Shown: positions 1 through 11,179, numbered from the stretch's first letter. The stretch: DNA of 64,000 nucleotides from Epiperipatus broadwayi (GCA_028023455.1 JAQFVV010012403.1:1242001-1306000); one strand, 5' to 3'. Notes: generated by a model not told the origin, from the sequence alone. Translations and numbers: made by a program.

Positions 1-544
1 CAAAATAATCATTGGAAACTATTGTTTTAATGATATATTATTGTAACATATGGTCTGTTAGCCCATAATTACCTTTATATAAAAAATACATACCCTAATA
101 AAAATATTTCTTTTTATTTTCAAGACAGTTTGAACCTGATGCATTGCTCTGTTTATAATAGTGGTAGTACAACCATTAGTTCTTTTAAAAATCCTCCTTT
201 TAATATTTAAAAAGAAAGATTCTTGTAAACTATAGTCTTATTCCAGTAAAATTTTCAGCTGGATGGTGATGATATAATACTTTCTAATATTTGTCAGTTT
301 GTATGTTTTCTATATATAGAAAGGTTAAGCTATTAATAACTGTTGGGAAGCTGCCTAACAGACCCTTGTTTTCAATGTGAATTTATAGTAAGCAGACATG
401 GTTTCAATATTAGGATTCCTTTGACAATCAATTATTTAGCAAACATTTTTTGGGAATTTTTGAAACATATACACGTGAGTGTGTATGTAGTCTTTTATAT
501 ATAGATGTGCAGTAAAATCTCAATCCATTAATTTTCAAATAAAT
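1..544. other. AT-rich intergenic or intronic DNA, no gene seen
   Basis: I see no reading frame with coding character, no RNA gene and no clear repeat boundary here. The only texture is short A/T runs and TATA-rich steps. It ends where the family E element begins. Confidence 0.6.
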
Positions 545-870
545 AAAATAAATAATAGATATTAACACAGGCAAAACTCTCCATACAGTAGTGCCACCCA
601 GTGCCAGCCAGAGTAATCAATAGATGCCAGAAGGCTTGTGCATAAAATCCCCACCTAGTGTCTACTCATCCAATATCCCCATACCAGTTTCTGGCTTATG
701 GTCTTCATCAGTGAGGAAGCTTGGATCTGAGAGCACTGAACCTAGATCTTAGGAGGGCATTACTGTATAAAGAGTTTTTTCCTGTGTTAATAACAGTTAT
801 GTGCAAGCATCAGAAATGGTGATCATGTGATGTTTAGTGGTTTAACACCAATCCTGCTAAATAATAGATA
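545..870 (-). mobile_element. Family E foldback element, copy 1 (HHR-like core on minus strand)
   Basis: This is a short non-coding repeat whose sequence recurs about ten times in the window. The outer parts (about 562-597 and 757-791) are inverted copies of each other and read ACAGGCAAAACTCT inward. The middle, on the minus strand, carries CTGATGA, a short hairpin, then GAAAC (about 686-713), the arrangement of a hammerhead-type core. Conserved E sequence continues beyond the right arm to about 870. There is no protein-coding capacity. TTAA sits at both arm ends, but other copies show that TTAA is inside the repeat, so I do not treat it as a target-site duplication. A non-autonomous retroelement related to PLE or retrozymes is my inference. 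Confidence 0.6.
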
Positions 871-1377
871 TAGAAAATGATATTGTGAAGAATTAAAAAT
901 TATAGATTTGGAAAATGAATACTATATATATAATTTTATTATCATATATAAATGCAGATTTAAGCTTGTACAATGTATTATAGTAATCACATATATTATT
1001 TTAAATAATTAGGATTGACATAAATCCTGTAACATTTATTGATTTTTCATTGGTTAATATCAAAATATAAGTGTAAAAAGTCTTTAAAATCATGGTTTGA
1101 GATTTTGTGAACAATGTCAAAAAATTAATTCCACATCTTAATGAAATAATTTTTGATCATTTTATGCAAAGTTTATGTGCCAAAACAAATACATTAAAAT
1201 AATTCTATTATCACTGACATCATGTTACATGCATATTATGTGCATATAAAATACAATTTAATTATTTTTTGAAAGCTTTTATATTTATTAAAATTTCATG
1301 TTTTAGGAAAGATCAGTACAATTTCACTGACCCTTCCCATGTTTCATTTAATAAAGTAAATACTAAATAAGCTCTTC
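871..1377. other. AT-rich DNA, nothing recognised
   Basis: No gene, RNA or repeat could be assigned. It is strongly AT-rich with short homopolymers. Confidence 0.55.
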
Positions 1378-1501
1378 AACCTCCAAGAATCCACAGAAGC
1401 AGGGGTCTTTGCAACTATCAGACTATCAGTTTTTGTCATCTATGCACTCTGGCTGCTCCAATATGCTATTATTTTTGACCAGAGAGTACACTTAGCGAAT
1501 C

Positions 1502-1559
1502 AAAAACTATTGGACTTAACTTGCTCTCTCAAAAACTATTGGACCTAACTTGCTCTCTC
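1502..1559 (+). repeat. 29-bp tandem duplication
   Basis: Two adjacent 29-bp units beginning AAAAACTATTGGAC differ at one position. Confidence 0.85.
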
Positions 1560-1683
1560 AAAACCAGAGATACCAAACTAGCCCCAACACAGCTCCTCAC
1601 AGATACTTGGGCAATCCTCCAACTCCCATCCTCTCAGCCCCCTTTGTGACCGATACGGTTGCTTGTTCAATGAAGACATGCAT

Positions 1684-1965
1684 CTTGGACCTCCAATCAA
1701 AGACTTTTCTTGGTCTGGACTACACAACCTTTCCACTTCCCATTCCCTATTCATATGTATACTTCTCCTATCACCATGTTGCTCCTGAATTTTCATTTTA
1801 CTATGTAACCACTCTTTTATATACCTTGGACTTGCAGCCAAAGACTTTTCTTGGCCTGGACTACACATTCTTTCCACTTCCCATTCCCTTTTCACATGTA
1901 TCCTTCCCCTATCACCCTGTTGCTCCTGAATTTTCATTTTACTATGTAACCACTCTTTTATATAC
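1684..1965 (+). repeat. 141-bp tandem duplication
   Basis: Two head-to-tail units, 1684-1824 and 1825-1965, are about 90% identical, with the second halves nearly the same. The period is exactly 141 bp. Confidence 0.9.
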
Positions 1966-2078
1966 CCTTTTCTAACTGTATTTGTATCTTTTTTTAATGA
2001 ATAAACTTTCATCACTGCAAAAAAAAAAAAAAAATAAACACTATATTGCAATAAAATAACATAGAATAACAAGAACAA

Positions 2079-2518
2079 GGATTAATATAATGTACTAATA
2101 AGGATAGTTGAAAGAATAGCTTATTAAACAGAATTGCTTATGATAAATTAAAACATAAATATGTTTCCTAACTGTTATAGTTCAATTTACTTTCGACTAA
2201 TATGCTACCAGATTGCATCTTATCTTGATGAGATTGAGGATTATATAAATAGATATATATCCAATAAGAAAAAGCAGGCCAATAGGTGATGCTTCCCAAT
2301 AAATCCAATTGCTCTCATTATGGAAAGGAATCTGGCTATAAATAGGCTTTTCATTTGGAGATATAGTCAGATGACAACAATTAAATGTCAGGTTTGAATG
2401 GCAGCTTGCATGTTGAAGTGGGTGAAGCAAGTTCACATTGAATTGGAAACTGTTAGATCATAAAGTAAACATGAGGTAAGCTGTCACAGAATAGCTAGAA
2501 GTGTTATTGTATCACATA
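2079..2518. other. AT-rich DNA, nothing recognised
   Basis: No supported feature between the poly(A) block and the second family E copy. Confidence 0.55.
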
Positions 2519-3050
2519 AGTCTTTTGGCATCCATTGATTACTCTGGTTGGCACAGGGTGGCACTACTGTATGGAGAGTTTTGCCTGTTTAATAACAGTT
2601 ATGTGCTAGCATAAGAAATGGTAGTAATGTGATGTTTAGGGGTTTAACACCAATCCTGCCTAATAGGATAGTGGTGGCTATGGTTATTAAAGAGCCAAAG
2701 ACAGCAAAATGTATGGGTGCTGAACTGAGTTCAAACCCATTAGACTATAAGCTATTGAGCTTAGATTGAAAATATTATTGTGTTTTCAATTTCATTTTCA
2801 TAGTTTTGAGGTTAAGTAGAGATAAAAGGTGGCTGCTGGAAGGTTGCATTAGATCCTAAGATCTAGGTGCAGTGCTCTCAGATCCAAGGCTTCTCACTGA
2901 CGAAGGCCACAAGCCAGAAACTAGATTAGGGATATTGGATGAGTAGGCACTAGATGGGGATTTTATGCACACACCTTTTGGAATCCATTGATTACTCTGG
3001 TTGGCACAGGGTGGCACTACTGTATGGAAAGTTTTACCTGTTTAATAAGT
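2519..3050 (+). mobile_element. Family E element, copy 2, with direct terminal repeats
   Basis: This copy is bounded by two direct repeats of the E end (2525-2598 and 2975-3044), each running from GCATCCATTGATTACTCTGG to a TTTT(G/A)CCTGTTTAA end. Between them lies a non-coding body with a weak tRNA-like stretch (about 2660-2745; B-box-like GAGTTCAAACCC at 2728-2739). The hammerhead-like cassette is at 2897-2927: CTGACGA, stem GGC/GCC around a CACAA loop, then GAAAC. The LTR-like arrangement of a non-coding unit with a ribozyme-like motif recalls retrozymes and PLE pseudo-LTRs. That is a comparison with known families, not proof. The same layout recurs at 43605-44125. Confidence 0.6.
2897..2927 (+). 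ncRNA. Hammerhead-like core (family E, copy 2)
   Basis: CTGACGA, then A, then a 3-bp stem GGC/GCC closing a five-base loop, then A and GAAAC. In the copy at 29530 the stem is AGC/GCT, a compensatory change. Helices I and III were not modelled, so this is a candidate only. Confidence 0.4.
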
Positions 3051-3780
3051 GTCATTATATCTACACATAAAGCAAGTTGTTATGATATAGCTGCAAATGT
3101 TAGGCAAATCTAGAAGGGTATCTGAAATGTGTTTCATCAATAGACTGTGTCTATTACATTCATATATAAACATAACATTAACCATTCTTGATAAAAAAAA
3201 TTGACAGTATTTCCAAGTCTTTACATAGTCCCAATAAAATGTTGTGTCAAGATAATGATTTGTCAACAATAGATATAGCAAAACAATCCAAGGATTAATG
3301 GAAACTGGAAAATGTTAACAATATTTCTATGGCATTCATACTGAAATCAAAAAGATGAAATGAAAGATGAAAAAATGATGCAAATGAATAGACTATAGAT
3401 CTCATATGGGTACAGTGAAACCATAAATATTTATTAAATTTTGTTCCATTCTTTAGTGGATAACATAAATTAGCAGGAAGTAGCTTGCGTTTTGTTTACA
3501 ATGCAATTTTTACAATATCTATCATTTACTGTACTGTCCATTATCCTGTACATATGTAAATATAATATGGCATTTTTTTACATGATTATATAAATTCTGT
3601 ATCATAATTTAAAATTAAAATAAATTTACAAATTAAAATTATCAATAAAAATAATTAAAAAAAAATAATGCTTCTATAAAAAAGAGAATAGAAATAATAA
3701 ATTGAGGATAGTATATAAAAATAAATATGTGTAGATTTATTTTTCCTCAAAAAATAAAAGTTAAAATTTTTTTGCTTCAA
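3051..3780. other. AT-rich DNA, nothing recognised
   Basis: Only A/T-rich low-complexity sequence, most extreme at 3590-3780. No gene or repeat could be assigned. Confidence 0.55.
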
Positions 3781-3882
3781 CAAGCGTTGGTGGCCGAGTG
3801 ATCAGCACAGCCGTCTTACAAACAATTGTCCCGGGTTTGCGGGTTCGATTTCCGGCCGATGCTTTGACACATGGAAAAAAAA
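3781..3882 (+). mobile_element. tRNA-derived SINE (family C), copy 1
   Basis: A GC-rich island of about 90 bp with a tRNA-like layout: acceptor-like start GCGTTGG, A-box-like segment GTGGCCGAGTGATCAGC, B-box-like GGGTTCGATTTCC, acceptor-like end CGATGC, then TTTGACACATGG and an A-rich tail. Seven copies occur in the window on both strands, so it is a retroposed SINE rather than a single tRNA gene. The parental tRNA is uncertain; the acceptor resembles tRNA-Gly, but no normal anticodon arm is evident. Confidence 0.75.
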
Positions 3883-3885
3883 CAA

Positions 3886-6235
3886 CAAAATTTTATAAAA
3901 TTTGCTTTTCATTTTTAATTATTTTAAGAAGAATGATTTCTTATCTTTATTAGCACAAATAGTTAGTTCAAAATACTTTTTTTTCTTTTACAATTAAATT
4001 ATTAATTTTTATTTTCTTTTTTAAATAAAGAACTTTATAAATTATTTTACATTTAGAAAAAATGCAATGGCCATTATATTTTTTGGAGGGGAAAGATGGA
4101 AAAAACAATCTAATTTAGACTGATGTGACAGAAGGATTGCCAGGGATTGTGGGAATGCAAACTTTTTTAGGAGCTAACTACTATCCCAAAATATAGCTAG
4201 TGCTTAGGAAAAAATAATATGTGCATATAAAGTGTAAAAAAATTTACTTTTCTGATTAATTTATAAATGTTAAAGGTTTTTGTTTATTTACAGATTTTTT
4301 AAATAGTATATAAGTGAAGCAGTGGGTGTTAAAACAGTGAATACGTCGCTTTAAGATGGTTTGGTAAAACTCTTGAAGTGGTCAAAATTATAGTTTATTG
4401 CTAATAATAAAAATAAAATCCATTATCACATTTTATCAATATAAACTCAATTCTTACTAAAATGTCTGCATATTATTGTAGTCTTCTAAGACTTGAAGCA
4501 GAATTTATATATATAAATTGAGATCAATGTTGATTGACATCAACAGTCAAATAAAATTTTGCATATAAAGTATATATTTTAGTAATTTTAATAATTCCAT
4601 AAGTGAATAAAACAGCTAGTGTATGATATCTTATTTCAATTGAATTCTAATTGACTATATTTATCAACTGATATGTTTAGCAGTTATCTTTATACAATCT
4701 CCTAACCAAGCCTACTAATGCTTCATCCATTCTCAAAGTCAATAAACTTATCTACTATCTATTTATATTCATTTTGTTACAAAATTTCTTTGTATTTATA
4801 AAAACCATATATAAGTTTTTGTTTATTGTCCTAGCCATTTCTATAAGCAGTGTGATTGGAAATAAGCTACTCCTTATACATCTATGAAATTTCATTCTTC
4901 TTTGCTTATCTCTCATTATTTATTATGATTTTTTGTGTAAGTTACTATCTATTGAGAAAACCTAACTAAATAGAAGAGTTTCATATCAATATTTTAATAT
5001 ATAATGTTCAACCATGTGTTAGAATATATTTGTAAAAACTTTAAATATTTGTGTTAATATTAAGAATACACACACATATATAATTCGACTATATATAAAT
5101 AAATCAAATAAAATAAATAAATGACAAACTTTTGGGAACTTCAGATAGTTATAATTACAATCATTAAATACCCTAGACATATCTCAATAGGTATACTACT
5201 AAATACAAAAATATCTCACAAAATAGCCTTCCAGAGACTAAAACAAATTAAGCATGGCCTTGTTTTAATATATATCTCAGTCTTCTATAATAATTAGCTG
5301 TAATTGATTTGGCAACATTTAAAATTAAATACAAGTAAACTTTCAATATGAAGAAATCTATTAATTTGAAAATTATTTTTAAGTACTTAGTAAAACTTTT
5401 GAATACTTTAAACCAAAATTTGTGTTTTATAAGTTTTATATTTAAAATCAAAAAAATTATACTATATCCATTATTTTTTAAAATAGTTATTGTCCCAGTT
5501 ACATTTTAAACAAACATTTTTTCCCATTAAGTTTCATTTAATAGAACTATATTAAGAATAAATAAGTAATGATCAAATTTAATGAACTAACAAAATTTTA
5601 TTGGAATAAGAAAATTTTTTATATAAATATTTCATTATGCATGCTTGTAAACAAACTTAAAAAAAGTCTAAATCCATTGTTTGTTTAGACTTTTGCACAT
5701 GGATTGCACAATATTTTTTAAACATTATCAATGTTTTATTATTTTAATATTTAAATTCGTCCAAAATTGAACATATGTCTAATCTTTAAGCAGGAGATTC
5801 AGTAATAGTATGTACTCTTGAATAATAGTATGTATAAGTGTTTTGAAAATAGACATTCAGACTTAACTTTTTAGAGTGGTTGTTAAAAGAAATGTTATAT
5901 TTAGTATTGCTATAATTATATCTTTCAAAATAAAAATAAAAAATTTAAGATATAAAGGGCAATCCCATAATTGTCTTATTGTGCAAAATGAACAAAAAGA
6001 TGACCAAGGGATGACTTTTGATTTTACTAATACAACTGATTGAACTAATAAAATATATGACTCAAATATTTTATTAAACATTTTTCAAAGAATACTCATT
6101 AATGAAGCCACAGATGGTGAATCCATGGATATAAGGAAGGCATGCCAAGAATATTTAATACCTATATGTGAACAATAGTTTTCACACATTAGATAACTGT
6201 TTCTCTCATTAATCATTGACAAATTAATGAAGATG
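3886..6235. other. AT-rich DNA, no gene seen
   Basis: More than 2 kb of very AT-rich sequence. Short frames such as those near 5248 and 5863 have no recognisable protein features and occur as expected by chance. No repeat family from elsewhere in the window is recognisable here. Confidence 0.5.
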
Positions 6236-6236
6236 T

Positions 6237-6375
<139 letters not shown>

Positions 6376-7490
6376 TGTTCAGAATTTCATCAAAAAGTTT
6401 AAGTACTGGAAGTGATTGATGGTTTACAGCATTTACCATAGTTCATTAGCAACTGAATCTGCCAATTTGTCATTACACTAAACTATGAAGACCCTGAAGA
6501 GTTTGATTTGCAAGCAAATATCTTACGAAGTCATGTTGTTATATGATACTTATGCATCATTTAATGACCAGCAAAATATGTTCAATGCCTGTTCAACAAT
6601 TTGATGTCTACATAAGTTATATCTTCTTTTTTTTGAGGGGGGGGATAAAAATATGAGTAATAGATATGCTTTTCCATTATTAAAGGTAATCTCTAAAAAA
6701 TTGATTTTTTTCTGATATAAATTCTGTATTTAATTAAATATAAAGGGATTATTCAAAACAATAAACTCTCCATTTAAAATTTTATAATGATATTTTATAA
6801 AATACAGAAAATCAAGTAATAATCGAATGTTAATTACTCATTTATTCTTAAGAAATTTGAGCACTGTATGTGACAGAGATGGGCCACCATCTACTGTTGT
6901 CACAACCTGTGACCTTGAACTCCAGAGTCTAGGTCTTTAATGGAAAATATAGAAAATGAAAGTCATAGAATGGAAAAAAATCTTTAACATAAAATAAATG
7001 CCCCTTCACCCCATCTTTATCAAAAATACGAGACTAAAAAAGAATAACAAAAATTTAAATATTTGATTTTTATCTAAAATTATTAAAAATATAACCTTCC
7101 ACCAATTCATATAATTCATAGATAAGCAATTATTTTAAATAAAAAATAACTCTTAGGGTCATATATTGTCGTAGAGGTGATTAATTCTTCCACATTTCAG
7201 TGCTTTTTACATCATGAACTAATGAATGTTTGAGGGATAATTCAACATTTTAATACGAAATCTTTATTCTCTATTATGAATCAATAAGTTGTACTTGATT
7301 TATTACAAATATAAGTTTACAAACAATAAAAATGTTAAAAAAAATCATATTTGAACTTGGAAAATATAATGACAAAATAATCTTTTTTTTTACTGAATGA
7401 TTATCACAGAGCAATAAAAATTAATTAATGAAATCTTAGTTAATTAAAATTATTTTTAAAACTTAACCAGTGTGGAGGTTGAACAGTAAT
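6376..7490. other. AT-rich DNA with a possible degraded SINE
   Basis: No gene seen. Around 6845-6930 a richer patch on the minus strand contains GAGTTCAAGGTCACAGG, which resembles the B-box region of the family D repeats. It is too degraded for a firm call. Near 6388-6420 there is also a short minus-strand match to the 3' part of family D. Confidence 0.35.
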
Positions 7491-7493
7491 TCT

Positions 7494-7611
7494 GCTCTGA
7501 TTTTTGACGTTTAGGGAAGGTAGAGTGGCTAACAAGTTTTTATTGGGCTTATTGGCTGATAGACTCCTGACTTCAATAAAGGAGTAGCCACACCACATTG
7601 CACCACATAAA
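7494..7611 (+). mobile_element. 3' end of a Jockey-like LINE (fragment)
   Basis: This 118-bp fragment matches the extreme 3' ends of the LINE copies at 39870-40975 and 51923-52505: GGGAAGGTAGAGTGGCTAAC, then CTCCTGACTTC and a CATTGCACCACAT end. It is a 5'-truncated insertion with no coding capacity. Confidence 0.6.
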
Positions 7612-7730
7612 TTGTTGGGAGATAATGAATGAGTAGTAACTAGATGGGTATTTTAATGCATTATCCTTCTAGCATTCATTGATCACCATAACCTGTATTG
7701 GCTATCATTACTGTAAGGAGAAAGTTGCTA
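7612..7730 (+). mobile_element. Family E fragment, degraded
   Basis: Parallels the E segment that runs from GGATATTGGATGAGTAGGCA to the GAGAGTTTTGCC end, with many substitutions (for example AGTAACTAGATGGGTATTTT). It directly abuts the LINE tail to its left. Confidence 0.5.
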
Positions 7731-8035
7731 TTGATCAGCTTTTATTTTATTTATGAGATAAAATAGCAACTAGAAAAAATCTTGAACTTAGCAATAATTT
7801 TTATTATTATTTTGAAATAATAATAAAAAAGAGTTTCACTCTATACTCAAGACATTGCAGAATTTATTTGTTACAGCAGAGTTGTTGAACACATGAACTG
7901 TGTGCCTGGGTTTTGATTTTTGTTTTCAAATGAAAAAAATAAAATAAAAACAGTTTAAACTTAATGCTTATTAGATATTTTAATTCTATTATTAATTAAT
8001 AATCTTTATGTTGGTATTATTATCCGCTGCTTTTA

Positions 8036-8265
8036 CGTCACAGTTAGAAGACATGATAATAAATGGATAATTAAAATCATAAGCCAGATTCCAAGAGATT
8101 GCGAAAGACCCAGAAAGAGACCACATGTGAGCTGGATGAATTAAATAAGAAAGTGTGCAGGGATGATGTGGGGAAGAGAGGATAGAGATCAGAGAAGATG
8201 GATTGAACTTGGAGAGATCTTCATCCTACAGTGAATTGGCAATGGTTGACAATGATGATACTCAA
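8036..8265 (+). pseudogene. RTE-type LINE 3' end fragment
   Basis: One frame reads a basic stretch equivalent to PRDCERPRKRPHVSWMN followed by a tryptophan- and arginine-rich end. This is the conserved C-terminus of RTE-clade endonuclease-reverse transcriptases. The same segment is present at 32430-32600 and, degraded, at 61300-61480. It ends in GATGATG, the short microsatellite-like tail common at RTE 3' ends. It is 5'-truncated, lacks RT catalytic motifs and is non-functional. Confidence 0.7.
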
Positions 8266-8679
8266 ATATTTTAAAAATATAAATGAGTCAAATAATTGGC
8301 CTTACGCTACTTTAATCTGACACATAGGCCCCAAGCATTCATAGTGAATATGTGCATGAAGTGAATATGTGCATGAGTTCTGTTTATTTTTAATTTGTCT
8401 CTTCTGTTATTAAGGCCATATTACTGTTGCTCAATATTATCCTTAACATTCTGCTTCTATTTCATAAATTTTATTATAACATAGCATGAAACTACCATGT
8501 CTAATATAGTAAAAGAAAAAATGAGGATGAAAAGCAAGTTTAAGAAAACTGATAAGAATCAGACCATTTGATTATAAAAAAATACAAATAGTATTTAATG
8601 TTATGTGTGCCTGAAAGTTTTGTGACTGCCTAAAAAATACAATGTGAAATGACACTACACTACTTTGTACACCAAAGAA

Positions 8680-8682
<3 letters not shown>
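8266..8682. other. AT-rich DNA, nothing recognised
   Basis: No supported feature. Confidence 0.5.

Positions 8683-8772
<90 letters not shown>
8683..8772. repeat. (TA)n microsatellite, about 90 bp
   Basis: An uninterrupted TA dinucleotide tract, able to form a cruciform. Confidence 0.97.
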
Positions 8773-8775
<3 letters not shown>

Positions 8776-8993
8776 TGTAGTCCTCAGTATACTTAAGTTT
8801 GGATAATCTTGAGCTACAGCAATAGTTCTTTACTAATTATAGATGGATATTTAAATAAAGCATAATTATATAAATCAATACATAAGTAATTCATTTTTTT
8901 TGTCAATATTTGAGTTTTTAAATTACAATACATAAACTTCCACATATTCATTATTTAATAAACCTTATTTTGTTGTACAAATCAAAAGTTTAT

Positions 8994-9586
8994 ATATATA
9001 AAATACATATTTTGCGGGTTCATCCGTGTTAAAAACTTTTAATATCAATATACTGACGTTTCGACTTGGTCACACAAGCCATCCACAGAGTTATAAAAAG
9101 GTAGAAAGACGGTTGTAGAGGCGCTACAATCACTGGTTTGAATAAAACATTAAAAATCCCACCAATAGCAAAAATGTTAAATTTAAGAATGTTTTTTAAA
9201 GAAATCTTTCCAAATAGGAGGAAGTTTGCACGTATCATCTCGCTTATTGATACAATCTGGCCTTTTAAGTATCTCAATGGCTTCTCTGATTTTGCATTGG
9301 TAGAGATTATCACATCTGGATATGATCCTGGTACTAGAAAAATCAATTTTATGACCTGAATCTATAGTATGGAGTGAGAGTGCTGATGATGATGAGTGTT
9401 GTTTAACTGCATTAGCATGCTCATCTCTCCTAACACTGATGTGACGATTACTCATACCTATGTAAGAAGCTTTACAATTTTTACATGAGATTTGATAGAC
9501 ACCATGAGATTCAAGAGGGATTGAATCCTTAGGCTTGGTTATTATATTGCTGATCTTTTGATGAGCAGAAAATGCTGTATCTATAA
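8994..9586 (-). mobile_element. Penelope-like element, left 5'-truncated copy
   Basis: This is the left half of a head-to-head pair. On the minus strand it runs from inside the endonuclease-coding part (9586) through the 3' non-coding region to its end at 8994. It is close to a perfect reverse complement of 9768-10359. The 3' region carries GGATG, a 6-bp hairpin (GGCTTG/CAAGTC), then GAAAC and GTC (about 9051-9087), a degenerate hammerhead-like cassette of the kind known from PLE pseudo-LTRs. The flank at 8986-9000 is TA-rich. Confidence 0.85.
9183..9586 (-). pseudogene. PLE GIY-YIG endonuclease fragment, left copy
   Basis: The frame encodes the C-terminal GIY-YIG endonuclease domain of a Penelope-like element, the nuclease that nicks target DNA for retrotransposition. 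Visible are GVYQISCKNCKASYIG (GIY equivalent, CxxC, YIG), then RRDEH with a downstream histidine-rich part and SGHKIDF, and the REAIEI segment. A CxxC between the GIY and YIG motifs plus downstream histidines is typical of PLE endonucleases. The frame begins at the truncation point, so the reverse transcriptase is missing. The longest methionine-initiated part is 9183-9455 (90 residues). It differs from the right copy at only a few residues, including the last one. Confidence 0.85.
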
Positions 9587-10170
9587 ATCATATTAATAGT
9601 GTTTTATTAGCAAATAGTTATAATTACAAATTTATAAAAAAAGCCTTATTTCAAGCCCAAAATAGACAAAATAGGAAACAAAAAGATGATAAGTCAGCTA
9701 TTAGGATTTGTGTTCCATATGTAAAAGGAACTACAGACAGTATCGGACGTATATTAAAACGCTATAATATAGATACAGCATTTTCTGCTCATCAAAAGAT
9801 CAGCAATATAATAACCAAGCCTAAGGATTCAATCCCTCTTGAATCTCATGGTGTCTATCAAATCTCATGTAAAAATTGTAAAGCTTCTTACATAGGTATG
9901 AGTAATCATCGCATCAGTGTTAGGAGAGATGAGCATGCTAATGCAGTTAAACAACACTCATCATCATCAGCACTCTCACTCCATACTATACATTCAGGTC
10001 ATAAAATAGATTTTTCTAGTACCAGGATCATATCCAGATGTGATAATCTCTACCAATGCAAAATCAGAGAAGCCATTGAGATACTTAAAAGGCCAGATTG
10101 TATCAATAAGCGAGATGATACGTGCAAACTTCCTCCTATTTGGAAAGATTTCTTTAAAAAACATTTTTAA
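9565..10170 (+). pseudogene. PLE endonuclease and linker, right copy (longer)
   Basis: This frame is open from 9565 to the stop at 10170 if no start codon is required; the first bases to 9586 lie in the left copy. It reads an RT-to-EN linker (KKALFQAQNRQNRKQ, then RICVPYVKGTTDSIGRILKR), then the GIY-YIG nuclease: GVY at 9850, CxxC, YIG at 9889-9897, RRDEH, SGHKIDF and REAIEI. The ICVPYVKG stretch followed by RILKRYNI is the conserved segment just upstream of the endonuclease in PLEs. The reverse transcriptase proper is absent, so the copy is 5'-truncated. It extends about 180 bp further upstream than the left copy. The lack of stops suggests a recent insertion. Confidence 0.85.
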
Positions 10171-10359
10171 ATTTAACATTTTTGCTATTGGTGGGATTTT
10201 TAATGTTTTATTCAAACCAGTGATTGTAGCGCCTCTACAACCGTCTTTCTACCTTTTTATAACTCTGTGGATGGCTTGTGTGACCAAGTCGAAACGTCAG
10301 TATATTGATATTAAAAGTTTTTAACACGGATGAACCCGCAAAATATGTATTTTATATAT
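9587..10359 (+). mobile_element. Penelope-like element, right copy
   Basis: Right half of the head-to-head pair. The arm shared with the left copy is 9768-10359; 9587-9767 is extra upstream PLE sequence and forms the loop. The 3' non-coding part carries the hammerhead-like cassette at about 10264-10297 (GGATG, GGCTTG/CAAGTC, GAAAC, GTC) and ends in ACCCGCAAAATATGTATTTT. No clear target-site duplication was found in the TA-rich flanks. Confidence 0.85.
10264..10297 (+). ncRNA. Hammerhead-like hairpin in PLE 3' region
   Basis: CTGTGGATG is followed by a 6-bp stem GGCTTG/CAAGTC with a six-base loop, then GAAAC and GTC. At 21550-21590 and 21710-21740 the stem is GACTTG/CAAGTC, turning a G-U pair into A-U. 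The 5' box does not match CTGANGA exactly, so it may be degenerate. Confidence 0.35.
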
Positions 10360-10679
10360 TTAACCCGTGCAAATCTTCGTTTTAACATATATATATATAT
10401 ATATTCATTTATACATCAACATGCAGCTTCATTTATACTTTGTCCATATTCTGTGTCCATTTTACAAGATATATTCCTTTCTCTAGTTATTACCAACTTC
10501 AATTCCCACTATTAAAACTAATTGGAGAAAAGAATAGATCTTGAAAATGAGCATAGAATCTGGTGAAAAGATAGGTGAAGATCATAGATACTGAAATTCA
10601 TAGCCTATAGTTTATGATGAAGATGTGGACCATTGTATGATATAGATATAGAAATAATTTGGTTTATGTAATTAAAAAA

Positions 10680-10800
10680 CTAAATGATATATTTCTTGGG
10701 AGTTTGTAAAAAGTTTAATTACTAGAAGTGATAGAGATGGAATTATGATCCATGGTTATTGACTTCCATTGTCTTTCACTTTATATGTGCTCTCAAATAT
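10680..10800 (-). repeat. Family D SINE-like copy, degraded
   Basis: The minus strand shows AACCATGGATCATAATTCCA followed by CACTTCTAGT and AAACTTTTTACAAACTCC. This parallels the family D units at 28755-29180 (ATCCATGGATCACA, then a CTTCATACAAACTCC-like end). Confidence 0.45.
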
Positions 10801-11179
10801 GGATGGCTGTTCATACAATAAAACATGATTTAGTTATATTAATGAAAGTAATGTCTGTATATATTCATGGTCACCATTTTGAACTATTATTGATCCATTG
10901 TAGAATCACATTTAAATCAGATTATTCATTCTATAGCCTCTCTTTTCTACATCACAATATCAAACTTCCTTATTATAGCCATCCATCTTGCATGGGGTCT
11001 CCTTCTATGTCTTCTACAATCTCTTGGGATTTAACTTAAAATTTCAAATGTCCATCTAATTATTGTCATTTCTAGCAATATATTCAGCCCAGTTCCATAG
11101 AGTCACTTTCTTCGATTAATTTTTAACAAGTTCTAACTAATATTTTTATAAAGACCAAAAAATGAACTCTTCTTTAATT
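10801..11179. other. AT-rich DNA, no gene
   Basis: The frame at 10752-11039 overlaps a repeat and shows no domain. Nothing else is seen. Confidence 0.5.

Larger units (their letters stand above)
1378..2034 (+). mobile_element. Retroposon-like block with tandem repeats, AATAAA signal and poly(A) tail
   Basis: This block is clearly less AT-rich than its surroundings. It contains a 29-bp unit repeated twice (1502-1559), then a 141-bp unit repeated twice (1684-1824 and 1825-1965), then a polyadenylation signal AATAAA at 2000-2005 and a run of sixteen A at 2019-2034. The spacing of signal and A-run is that of a reverse-transcribed, polyadenylated RNA. The left edge is uncertain. A frame at 1550-1975 stays open because 141 is a multiple of three and gives a 47-residue repeat, but I see no known domain and do not call it a gene. 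It could be a composite SINE with an internal VNTR, a processed transcript, or the 3' end of an unknown LINE. Confidence 0.5.

Noticed and set aside
545-869. TTAA at the ends of family E arms as piggyBac-type target-site duplication
   Set aside because: Conserved E sequence continues beyond the TTAA in several copies, and the copy at 56680-56876 is flanked by a 14-bp duplication instead.
1550-1975. 141-residue frame as a protein-coding gene
   Set aside because: It lies across the tandem duplication of a retroposon-like block, has no recognisable domain, and the frame is kept open by the period being a multiple of three.
1578-2078. 166-residue minus-strand frame
   Set aside because: It starts beyond the poly(A) tail, reads phenylalanine from the complementary T-run and is antisense to the retroposed unit.
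9029-9346. 105-residue minus frame and overlapping plus frames in the PLE pair
   Set aside because: They are alternative-frame shadows of the endonuclease and its 3' non-coding region, present in mirror image in both arms.
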